DNA of 64,000 bases from an uncultured Lachnospiraceae bacterium. GTDB taxonomy: Bacteria; Bacillota; Clostridia; Lachnospirales; Lachnospiraceae. The notes under the pieces were generated by a model. The model was not told the origin of the DNA. It searched no databases and saw only the letters and a program-made list of their open reading frames with translations. Position 1 is the stretch's first letter; every line of letters begins with the position of its first letter. The position numbers were made by a program, and so were the translations under genes. Shown piece after piece: positions 17,105 to 25,100 of the stretch. The stretch is from contig CANQPM010000006.1 of the NCBI GenBank assembly GCA_947625775.1, positions 1 to 64,000 of the forward strand. The letters are read 5' to 3'.

Positions 17105-17200
17105 AACGTAGAGTTTGTGTGAAATATACAAGATAAGCGAAGATGCGCTACGGAATTTGTTACGTTGGGAACCGAGTCACGTTTTTGTATATTTACAATT
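17105..17200 (-). repeat. palindromic element, copy A (degenerate, inverted)
   Basis: Reverse-complement copy of the elements at 30737 and 30874. Arms GTTTGTGTGAAATATACAA (17113-17131) and the TTGTATATTTACAATT side (17185-17200) face each other. The conserved flank appears as AACGTAG at 17105-17111, the complement of CTACGTT. The centre is longer than in copies B and C and has lost the inner GCGAC/GTCGC pair. Confidence 0.6.
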
Positions 17201-17240
17201 ACTTATAATAAAATTTAATTTTATAGGAAAGGACATATAG

Positions 17241-20200
17241 ATGGACTTGAAGCAGGCTACAAGCGAAAAAAAGCCAAGACAACTCAATTACGAAATCCTA
17301 AGAATACTTGCGATGCTGATGATAGTTAGTCTTCACTATTTCAGCAAGGGCGGACTGCTTAGCAGTCCAATTTCTACCCCAATAGGCGCGACAGGCTATA
17401 CAGTATGGCTGCTCGAGGCATTCTGCCTTGTCGCCGTAAACGTGTATGTCCTGATAAGCGGGTATTTCGGCGCAGGAGAGGGCAATACGCCGCCTGACGG
17501 CAGGAAAATACTTGCCAGACCGCTTAAAATATGGCTGCAGGTAATGTTTTACTCCGTGTTTATCGGCATAATTGCAATATTTGTAAGCGGGAAAACAGTA
17601 GACATATATCAGATATTCGGCTATATATTTCCAATAGTCACAGAGCATTACTGGTTTGCGACCTCATACATTATACTCTGCTTTCTGATGCCCTTTTTAA
17701 ACGAGGGCTTTAATCGTATTGACAGGAAAACAATGCGCGCCATAATACTTGCGCTGCTCATTGTATTCAGCATATCAAAAACAGTTATCCCGATGGAGCT
17801 GCCGTGGGATAAATACGGCTATGACGCATACTGGTTTGTGGTTCTGTATTTGACAGGCGGGTATCTTAGGCGCTACGGCATACGGTTCATTACGGATAGA
17901 GTGCGCGCCGTAGCATTATACGCAGTGAGCGCCATACTTACATTTGCGTCATTTATAATTCTGAGGACAGTGTATTTTAAGACAGGAAGCCTTGAGGCTT
18001 TTGTGAGTTATGCGTATTCCTACAATTATATCTTATGCTACACGGGCGCCATAGGGCTTTTTCTCGCATTTAAGACGAAAAAAGAAATAAACGCGCCAAA
18101 ACGCGTCAGAAACATAATAGAGCTCTTTTCAGGAGCGACCTTCGGAGTGTACCTCATACATGAGCATATTGACATAAGATATAAATGGGTTGAGTGGTTT
18201 AAGTGCAGTGGGCATATAAACTATTCTGTGGGAGCTTTTCTCCTTCACATGCTGTTTACGGTGACGGCGGTATATTTAATATGCTCTGTTATAGAGATGG
18301 CGCGAATAAGGCTTTCGGGCAGAAATGCCTTAAACCATTTGCTTGCGCTTGTTTTGTTTATATATCCGCTGCGAAAAGCGACAGTGGGAGTTGACCTTAT
18401 GGACGCGGGATATGCGCTTGGAAATTACCGCTTTTTTGACACACTGAACTTAATGTGGAAGCTTGCGACATATCTTGCCAATGTCACAGGGGCATTGCTT
18501 GGAAAACTCCCATATGGCGGCACATGGATAGGAATGAATATTTACACGGGCTTGCTTATCGGCGCAGCCGCTGCGGGAGCATACCTGTTCTTTGCAGACC
18601 GCTATGGCGAAAAAAGCCGTCTTTTAAAGTGGCTTTTATTTGCCGCGGAGCTTACTGCGCTTTCGCTTTGCTGGTCGCCGTCAGTCATTCTGTATCATTA
18701 TCTGGGATATATTGTGATGACCGCCGCTTCAATAATTTTGTTTAAAGCAATAATGGCTGAACGGCAAAAAAACGGCGGCGATAGTGCAGAGAACGACAGC
18801 GGCGAGAAAAACAACGACAGGAGAGATAACAGCAAAAACAGTGTTATAAACAGTACGAATATAAACAGTACGAATATAAACAGTGTGGATATAGACAGTG
18901 CAGATATAAACAGCACTGTCATACACAGCAGAAAAGCATATATAATAGCGGGCGTTATCCTAGGGCTTACCGTGGCGGTGAGAATGCCTAACATAACATA
19001 TATGGCGTTTATCCTTCCCGTGTGGTATTACTGTGTATTCGTGGAAAAGAAAGGCACTGCGCCGCTTATAAAAAGAACGCTATACTGCATTATCGGATAC
19101 TTCCTTGGAATGATAACACCAATTATTTATATTTCAATACGCTACGGCATAACCGCGTATCCAAATATGATTTCCTCGCTTTTCGGAATGACAGACACAG
19201 CCACTGATTATAAGCCAACCTCAATGATAGCAGCGATGTTCGGGGATTATATAAGCTATAGCCCATGGCTTTTGCTTTTTGTGTTATATATAATAGCAGG
19301 AGTTATTGTATTTGCCGCAAAAAGGCGTTTCTTGGAAAAACATGCATCTGGCGCAGCCATATTTAAAAATCCCCAGAGTGCGGACAGGATAATCCAAATA
19401 ATCCTAAAAACAGTATATATTCTCGGTCTGTTTGTCCTTTTAAGGCTGTGCTACGGAAGGGGAATGTTTGACTTTGACTACACGGAATATTTCTGCATGT
19501 ACAAATGGCTCACAGTATATCTTCTGGCAGTCACAGCGCTCAGCATATGGGCTTTAATTTACAAGAAAAGCCAGACAGAAATAAGGCTTTGGGCTGTGTT
19601 TGCCTTAGTGACGGTATTTATAACGCCGCTCGGCAGCAACAACGGCTTGTATCCTATAATAAACAACTTATTTATAATAGCGCCTGTTTCGCTTCTGCTC
19701 GTGCGAGAGCTGTTTCGGGCGGCGGAGAACAGGGGCGCAGCCGCAGCATTTCCAATAAAGACCGTGACAGTTTTCATACTTATATGCGTTATGGCGCAGA
19801 GTCTGCTGTTTGGAGTGAATTTTGTTTTTCACGATAAGGCTGACAGCAAAAATCCGCGCGCCGCGTTAATTCTTGAAAGCACAGACACGGCAGACGGGTT
19901 AATGACAACAGCCGCCCAAAAGGAAGCAATAGAAGCGCTTGACAGCTTTTTGGCTCAAAACAGCCTGACATCAAAGCGGATAATCACATTTGGCGATGTT
20001 CCCGCACTGAGCTATATTTTTGATATGATGCCCGCAGCCAGCACAACCTGGGCTGACCTCGACTCAAATTCACTGTCAGAGCTTACAGCGTCTTTGGAGG
20101 GGATAAAGGAGGATTATCCGATAATAATCATAGGCGCTGGCGCTGAAGGACAAAAAAGACCGAATCTGGAAATATGGCAGCAGAAGCTGAATGCAATAGA

Positions 20201-20312
20201 GAGCTTTATCAATGAAAACAGATACGCGCAGATATATTCAAATGATGAATTTATAGTATATGCGCGTGTCAAAATTAACGAAAAAACAAGGCAATTTCGC
20301 TCTACATCTTGA
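17241..20312 (+). CDS. acyltransferase-3 domain fused to a GT-C-like membrane protein
   Basis: A 1023-residue polytopic protein. Residues about 15-375 are an acyltransferase-3 (OafA/WecH-like) domain: LNYEILRILAMLMIVSLHY at the start, LISGYFGAG near 77, and a VYLIHEH segment near 300. After about 385 the sequence changes to a second membrane module with DLMDAGYALGNYRFFD and LPYGGTWIGMNIYTG, resembling GT-C transferases, and ends in a soluble domain (from about 870). The two are joined past residue 500 by an added low-complexity insert of five-residue repeats (about 536-563). An O-acyltransferase plus sugar transferase in one chain is unusual. ATG 17241 follows AGGAAAGGA. A missed stop or fusion by deletion between two genes is the other possible origin. 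Confidence 0.6.
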   Translation: MDLKQATSEKKPRQLNYEILRILAMLMIVSLHYFSKGGLLSSPISTPIGATGYTVWLLEAFCLVAVNVYVLISGYFGAGEGNTPPDGRKILARPLKIWLQVMFYSVFIGIIAIFVSGKTVDIYQIFGYIFPIVTEHYWFATSYIILCFLMPFLNEGFNRIDRKTMRAIILALLIVFSISKTVIPMELPWDKYGYDAYWFVVLYLTGGYLRRYGIRFITDRVRAVALYAVSAILTFASFIILRTVYFKTGSLEAFVSYAYSYNYILCYTGAIGLFLAFKTKKEINAPKRVRNIIELFSGATFGVYLIHEHIDIRYKWVEWFKCSGHINYSVGAFLLHMLFTVTAVYLICSVIEMARIRLSGRNALNHLLALVLFIYPLRKATVGVDLMDAGYALGNYRFFDTLNLMWKLATYLANVTGALLGKLPYGGTWIGMNIYTGLLIGAAAAGAYLFFADRYGEKSRLLKWLLFAAELTALSLCWSPSVILYHYLGYIVMTAASIILFKAIMAERQKNGGDSAENDSGEKNNDRRDNSKNSVINSTNINSTNINSVDIDSADINSTVIHSRKAYIIAGVILGLTVAVRMPNITYMAFILPVWYYCVFVEKKGTAPLIKRTLYCIIGYFLGMITPIIYISIRYGITAYPNMISSLFGMTDTATDYKPTSMIAAMFGDYISYSPWLLLFVLYIIAGVIVFAAKRRFLEKHASGAAIFKNPQSADRIIQIILKTVYILGLFVLLRLCYGRGMFDFDYTEYFCMYKWLTVYLLAVTALSIWALIYKKSQTEIRLWAVFALVTVFITPLGSNNGLYPIINNLFIIAPVSLLLVRELFRAAENRGAAAAFPIKTVTVFILICVMAQSLLFGVNFVFHDKADSKNPRAALILESTDTADGLMTTAAQKEAIEALDSFLAQNSLTSKRIITFGDVPALSYIFDMMPAASTTWADLDSNSLSELTASLEGIKEDYPIIIIGAGAEGQKRPNLEIWQQKLNAIESFINENRYAQIYSNDEFIVYARVKINEKTRQFRSTS
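18846..18929 (+). repeat. 15-bp coding minisatellite
   Basis: Five full units of 15 nt starting at 18846, 18861, 18876, 18891 and 18906, plus a partial unit, encode I-N-S-T-N-like pentapeptides in the cytoplasmic or surface loop of the fusion protein. The first two units are identical; later ones drift. The unit length keeps the reading frame, so copy changes alter loop length only. Confidence 0.85.
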
Positions 20313-20361
20313 AAATATACGGGAAAAAATGTAAAATTAAATGATAGCTTAAAAATCTGCA

Positions 20362-20375
20362 CGGTCTGCAGACCG
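20362..20375. repeat. 14-bp perfect palindrome upstream of wecE
   Basis: CGGTCTGCAGACCG is its own reverse complement. It lies 40 nt before the wecE start, followed by a second small hairpin (GCGC-TGA-GCGC, 20384-20394). No T-run follows. It could be a protein-binding site or a message-stability hairpin. Confidence 0.4.
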
Positions 20376-20415
20376 CTATGCTGGCGCTGAGCGCAGCGCG
20401 GAACGGAGATGAGAT

Positions 20416-21546
20416 ATGATAAATTTCAATGTCCCTCCCTTTACGGGAAAGGAAATGGATTATATAAGACAGGCGGTAGAAAACCAGAAGATATGCGGCG
20501 ACGGCCCATACACAAAGAAATGCAGTGAATGGATAGAGGAAAAAACAGGGACAAAAAAGTGCCTGCTCACCACCTCCTGTACGCACGCGACAGAGCTTGC
20601 CGCGTTTCTTGCCGACATCAAAGAGGGCGATGAGGTCATCATGCCGTCGTACACGTTTGTTTCCACGGCAAACGCCTTTGTGCTCCGCGGGGCAAAAGCC
20701 GTGTTTGTGGACATAAGGCCTGACACCATGAATATAGACGAGAAAAAAATCGAGGCTGCCGTGACTCCCAGGACAAAGGCAATCGTGCCTGTGCATTACG
20801 CGGGCGTGTCATGCGAGATGGACGAGATTATGAGGATAGCCAGGGCGCACAATTTGTTTGTGATTGAGGATGCCGCGCAGGGAATAATGGCGTCGTACAA
20901 AGGCAGGGCGCTCGGCGCTATAGGCGACTTTGGCTGCTATTCCTTCCACGAAACAAAAAATCTTAGCATGGGCGAAGGCGGGGCGCTTCTTATAAAGGAC
21001 GGAAAATATGTGGAGACAGCGGAGGTAATAAGGGAAAAGGGAACAAACCGTTCAAAATATTTCCGCGGCGAGATAGATAAATATACATGGGTAAATTACG
21101 GCTCGTCATATCTTCCAAGCGAATTGAACGCCGCCTATCTTTGGGCGCAGCTCGAGCTTGCCGAAAAGATAACGGACGCAAGGCTTGCCCGATGGGAGCA
21201 GTATGACACTCTGCTGCAGCCGTTAAAAGAGCGTGGGCTCTTAGAGCTTCCGACAGTGCCTGAGGGCTGTGTACACAATGGGCATATGTACTATGCAAAG
21301 GCGAAAGACCTTGAGGAGAGGACGCGCCTTTTGAGTTTTTTAAAGGAAAACGGCATATGGGCGGTATTTCATTACGTGCCGCTTCACAATGCGTCTGCGG
21401 GACAGCGCTTTGGCGAGTTTCGCGGCGAGGACAGATACACTACAAAGGAGAGCGAGCGGATTTTCAGACTTCCTATGTTTTATTCGCTCACAGAGGCAGA
21501 GGTTGATTATATCGTAAGCAAGGTTAAGGAGTTCTATCATATATGA
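20416..21546 (+). CDS. wecE: WecE, TDP-4-keto-6-deoxy-D-glucose 4-aminotransferase
   Basis: A 376-residue DegT-family PLP enzyme that closely follows E. coli WecE/RffA over its whole length. Shared stretches include GDEVIMPSYTFVSTANAFVL, VPVHYAGV, IEDAAQG and REKGTNRS, with the PLP lysine at 181 in SFHETKN, the E. coli position. It makes TDP-4-amino-4,6-dideoxy-D-galactose (TDP-Fuc4N). The substrate needs RmlA and RmlB, which are not in this window and must lie elsewhere. A GNAT at 23523 could acetylate the product to Fuc4NAc. It overlaps the next gene by 4 nt. Confidence 0.88.
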   Translation: MINFNVPPFTGKEMDYIRQAVENQKICGDGPYTKKCSEWIEEKTGTKKCLLTTSCTHATELAAFLADIKEGDEVIMPSYTFVSTANAFVLRGAKAVFVDIRPDTMNIDEKKIEAAVTPRTKAIVPVHYAGVSCEMDEIMRIARAHNLFVIEDAAQGIMASYKGRALGAIGDFGCYSFHETKNLSMGEGGALLIKDGKYVETAEVIREKGTNRSKYFRGEIDKYTWVNYGSSYLPSELNAAYLWAQLELAEKITDARLARWEQYDTLLQPLKERGLLELPTVPEGCVHNGHMYYAKAKDLEERTRLLSFLKENGIWAVFHYVPLHNASAGQRFGEFRGEDRYTTKESERIFRLPMFYSLTEAEVDYIVSKVKEFYHI

Positions 21547-23432
21547 CGGATAGCCGCACAAAGGAGAGGATATTGAGATTGTGTGGAGTATTGGCTTTCA
21601 CGCTTTTGATTGTCCTTATTCCTGCGCTGAGATTTGATTTTTATTATGATTTGAATGACGACACGGCGATAAAGGATATTTTGTCGGGAGCATATACAGG
21701 CAGCCCGAGCGGGTACTGTATTCAGATGATGTTTCCGCTGTCGTGGCTTATCGCCGTCTGCTATGCAGCCATTCCCGAAGTGCCTTGGTATGGCTTGTTT
21801 TTGTGCGTGTGCCAGTTTGGGGCTGTTTCGCTCATAGCCTACAGGCTTTTAAACATTATGAAAAGCAGGCTTACAAGGGCTTTGGCGCTTGCCGCTCTCG
21901 CAGCCATAGCCCTTGGGCTTTTTATGCGCGAGCTTGTGATAATCCAGTACAGCGTGACATCTGGCTTCTGCATGGCATGCGCCTGCTTCCTGTTTATAAC
22001 GTGTGAACAGACGCAGACCGTATCGCTGTTTTTAAAGAGGAACATTGTCCCAGCGCTTCTGGTGCTGCTGTCATTTATGATTAGGAGCGAGGTCTGCCTA
22101 ATGCTTATGCCGTTCCTTCTGCTTGCGGGGCTTGTAAAGTGGGGCGACGAGGAGAAGGTTTTTACATCAAAAAATATCCGCAAATATCTGATATTAATAG
22201 GCGCCGCCATTCTTGGCATGTTTGCCGTGCTTGGCGTGGACAAGGTGGCGTACAGCGCAAGCGACTGGAGCAATTTTAGGCATTTCTTTGACGCGCGGAC
22301 AAGGCTTTATGATTTTTACGGCATTCCTCCGTATGATGAGGGTGAAAACGAGGAGTTTTATTCATCAATAGGGCTGTCAAGGGAGTCGTATGCATTGCTT
22401 GAAAATTACAACCTTGCGCTTGATGACTCGATAGATTCGTGGCTTTTGGATTCCATATCGGAATACAGGAGGCAGCAGGCGCGCGAGGGCGCGGATTTGC
22501 ATTATACGCTTGGATTTGTGAGCAAAAACAGTATCGGCGGCGCGTTATGGCTGTATAAAGAACAACTGTTATCGAATTTGGGGGCTTTGGGCGGCGTATT
22601 CACATCTGAGGATTATGCGGGAAATGATGTCTTTGCAAGGAGAGTAGTGATTGGCGGCTATGCCATGGCAGGGGCTTACGCGGTATATGTTCTGATATGC
22701 TTTCTGCCGCAGAAGGGCAGGGAAAAAGCGCGGATATTATTGAAAATTGCGGCGCTGCTGGTTATACGCAGTGTTTTGTGGATATATTTATATATGGTGG
22801 ACAGAGCAATAAACAGGGTGACGATGCCGCTTCTGCTGGCGGAGCTTGCCGTACTGGCAGGCTTTATGCTGAATGATTATCAGAAAATGGAGAAGCAGCA
22901 TGGCAGCAGGGCGGGTTTTTTTGGCAATATGACAAACGCGGTTATATGCGTCTTGGGAGTTATGTTTCTGGGAGCGGCGTTTGTGAATAATTATAAGGCA
23001 GTTTCCGCGGAGTATTCGGCAAGGCTTGAAGCAGACGGCAGATGGGGGGCTCTTATGCAATACTGCAGGAGCCACTCGGAAAATTATTACGTTATAGATG
23101 TGTATTCCTCGACCTCATATGAGGGAGCGCCGTATTCGGAGAAAATTTTCATGAACACTGACGATTCATATAAAAATTTTGACATATGCGGCGGCTGGGC
23201 GGCAAAAAGCCCGCTCTACCGCCAGAAGCTTGCAAAGGCTGGCATAAAGGATATACAGAGCGCGCTCAGGTACAGCAGGTACAAGACATATTTTGTGGCG
23301 GCAAAGGACAAGGACTTGTCATGGCTTAGCTGCTATTATGAGAAGCGGGGGATTTTGGCAAAGCCAGTGGAGACGGATACGGTAATGACGGCAGATGGGG
23401 AAGGCGCGTTTACTGTGTATGCATTAAAATAG
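21543..23432 (+). CDS. GT-C-like polytopic membrane protein
   Basis: A 629-residue protein with about ten hydrophobic helices and a C-terminal soluble tail of about 120 residues. The first extracellular loop holds DLNDDTAIKDILSG (about residues 37-50), an acidic pair where GT-C glycosyltransferases keep their catalytic Asp. I do not recognise a named family. The likely role is transfer of a sugar from a polyprenyl-phosphate donor outside the cytoplasm, possibly using the product of the GT2 at 24129. It starts inside the wecE stop (ATGA), so it is translationally coupled to it. Confidence 0.5.
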   Translation: MTDSRTKERILRLCGVLAFTLLIVLIPALRFDFYYDLNDDTAIKDILSGAYTGSPSGYCIQMMFPLSWLIAVCYAAIPEVPWYGLFLCVCQFGAVSLIAYRLLNIMKSRLTRALALAALAAIALGLFMRELVIIQYSVTSGFCMACACFLFITCEQTQTVSLFLKRNIVPALLVLLSFMIRSEVCLMLMPFLLLAGLVKWGDEEKVFTSKNIRKYLILIGAAILGMFAVLGVDKVAYSASDWSNFRHFFDARTRLYDFYGIPPYDEGENEEFYSSIGLSRESYALLENYNLALDDSIDSWLLDSISEYRRQQAREGADLHYTLGFVSKNSIGGALWLYKEQLLSNLGALGGVFTSEDYAGNDVFARRVVIGGYAMAGAYAVYVLICFLPQKGREKARILLKIAALLVIRSVLWIYLYMVDRAINRVTMPLLLAELAVLAGFMLNDYQKMEKQHGSRAGFFGNMTNAVICVLGVMFLGAAFVNNYKAVSAEYSARLEADGRWGALMQYCRSHSENYYVIDVYSSTSYEGAPYSEKIFMNTDDSYKNFDICGGWAAKSPLYRQKLAKAGIKDIQSALRYSRYKTYFVAAKDKDLSWLSCYYEKRGILAKPVETDTVMTADGEGAFTVYALK

Positions 23433-23522
23433 GCAGCTCGGAGTATTTTCAGATGAATTTAAATTGTGCAGTCGGGTTTTAAAAGCGCCTGATATGCCAA
23501 AATAACAATGGGAGAGTACATT

Positions 23523-24077
23523 ATGAAGCCTGTCGGCAGAGATTACAGAATATATGGAGAGAGAATATATCTGCGCCCTATCACGGAGGCTGATACGGAC
23601 ATGGTGCTTGAATGGCGCAATTCCAGGGCGGTTGTGGAAAATTTCATATACAGGAAGCCTGTCACAAAGGACGGGCATTTAAACTGGCTTAAAAATAAAG
23701 TGGACAAAGGGCTTGTGCATCAGTTTATCATATGCGATAATGTGGAAGATACGCCGTATGGGTGCGTGTACCTGCAGAATTTTGACGAGGAGAACAACAA
23801 AGCGGAAAGCGGAATATTTCTCGGGAATACAAACAGGCGCAGCGGAATTGGCACAGAGGCGGAGAGCCTGATTCTGGAATATTGCTTTGATAAGCTGGAG
23901 CTCCACAAGGTTACGGCGCGGGTGCTTTCATATAATGAAGCCAGCCTGCGGCTTCACGAAAAGGCAGGCTACAAAAAAGAGGCTTATTTAAAAGACGAGC
24001 TTTACATTGACGGAAAATATGTGGATTTAGTGCTGTACGGGATAGTTAATTCAGACTATATTAAGGCGCGGAGTTAA
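23523..24077 (+). CDS. GNAT N-acetyltransferase (RimL/PseH/WecD-like)
   Basis: A 184-residue GNAT. It has YLRPITEADTDMVLEWRNS at the start (shown in shortened form: LRPITEADTDM), an acetyl-CoA loop NRRSGIGTEAE near 109-119, and a YNEASLRLHEKAGY ending typical of RimL-like enzymes. ATG 23523 is chosen over ATG 23508 because GGGAGAG at 23510-23516 then lies 6 nt upstream. Near wecE it could N-acetylate TDP-Fuc4N, as WecD does, though it could equally act as PseH for the pathway upstream. Confidence 0.65.
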   Translation: MKPVGRDYRIYGERIYLRPITEADTDMVLEWRNSRAVVENFIYRKPVTKDGHLNWLKNKVDKGLVHQFIICDNVEDTPYGCVYLQNFDEENNKAESGIFLGNTNRRSGIGTEAESLILEYCFDKLELHKVTARVLSYNEASLRLHEKAGYKKEAYLKDELYIDGKYVDLVLYGIVNSDYIKARS

Positions 24078-24128
24078 AATTTACCGCCAGCGTTTTGTAT
24101 TGATATATATTTGGAAAGGAGCGGCGCA

Positions 24129-25064
24129 ATGGGCAAAATCAGCTTTGTCATACCCTGCTACAGAAGCGAAAACACGCTTAAAGCGGTTGTAGATGAAATA
24201 ATGCGCACAATGCAGGGAATCACATCATATGAATACGATATATTTCTTGTAAATGACTGCTCCCCTGACGGCACTATGGAGGTTATAAAACAGCTGTGCG
24301 GCTGTTATGACAATATAACGGGCATTGATTTGGCAAAAAATTTTGGACAGCACGCGGCGCTTATGGCAGGACTTCGCATGTCTGACGGCGATATTGTAGT
24401 ATGCCTTGATGATGACGGACAGACGCCTGCTGATGAGGTGGGAAAGCTTATAGCGGGCATAGAAGGCGGGCGAGACGTAGTATATGCAAGCTATGCGTCT
24501 AAAAAGCACAGCGCCTTTAGGAATTTCGGCACATTTATGAATGATATAATGACACGCGTTATGCTTGGAAAACCTAAAAACCTGCAGGTGACAAGCTATT
24601 TTGCGGCGCGCCGTTTTGTCGTGGACAGCATGCTCGAATATGAAAACTGTTATCCATATATAATAGGGCTTGTGCTGCGCTCGACAAGGAATATCGCAAA
24701 TGTCCCCGTGACGCACAGAAGCCGTGAAATCGGCGCGTCAGGCTATACCATGAAAAAGCTGCTGGCGCTTTGGTTTAACGGCTTTACGGCATTTTCCATA
24801 CTTCCGCTCCGCATAGCGACTCTGGCAGGCGTTGTATTTGCGGGCGGCGGTTTTTTGTATGGAATATATACTGTCATAAAGAAGTTTGTAAACCCCAATG
24901 TGCCGCTGGGGTTCAGCTCAATGATGGCGGCGATTGTGTTTATCGGCGGAATGCTGATGATAATGCTCGGGTTTATAGGAGAATATATCGGACGCATTTA
25001 TATAAGCATAAATAATTCGCCGCAGTATGTGGTTAGAGAGACGATTGGCAGAAAAGACGATTAA
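24129..25064 (+). CDS. polyprenyl-phosphate GT2 (DPM1/ArnC/GtrB-like)
   Basis: A 311-residue GT-A enzyme: ISFVIPCYRSE (4-14), VNDCSPDG (41-48) and the metal-binding CLDDDGQTP (92-100). Two transmembrane helices follow near 225-250 and 265-290, the layout of ArnC and GtrB. Such enzymes load a sugar onto undecaprenyl phosphate; a GT-C protein then uses it on the outside. Several GT-C-like proteins in the window could be partners, the nearest being 21543 and 17241. ATG 24129 behind AAAGGAG is preferred to TTG 24111. Confidence 0.82.
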   Translation: MGKISFVIPCYRSENTLKAVVDEIMRTMQGITSYEYDIFLVNDCSPDGTMEVIKQLCGCYDNITGIDLAKNFGQHAALMAGLRMSDGDIVVCLDDDGQTPADEVGKLIAGIEGGRDVVYASYASKKHSAFRNFGTFMNDIMTRVMLGKPKNLQVTSYFAARRFVVDSMLEYENCYPYIIGLVLRSTRNIANVPVTHRSREIGASGYTMKKLLALWFNGFTAFSILPLRIATLAGVVFAGGGFLYGIYTVIKKFVNPNVPLGFSSMMAAIVFIGGMLMIMLGFIGEYIGRIYISINNSPQYVVRETIGRKDD

Positions 25065-25100
25065 CGGCAGATATTTATGGCAGAAGGCAGGGTATAGGAA

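Noticed and set aside
18698-18994. Minus-strand frame of 98 codons rich in F, L and S
   Set aside because: It is the antisense of the 15-bp repeat region and adjoining membrane helices, with no ribosome site.
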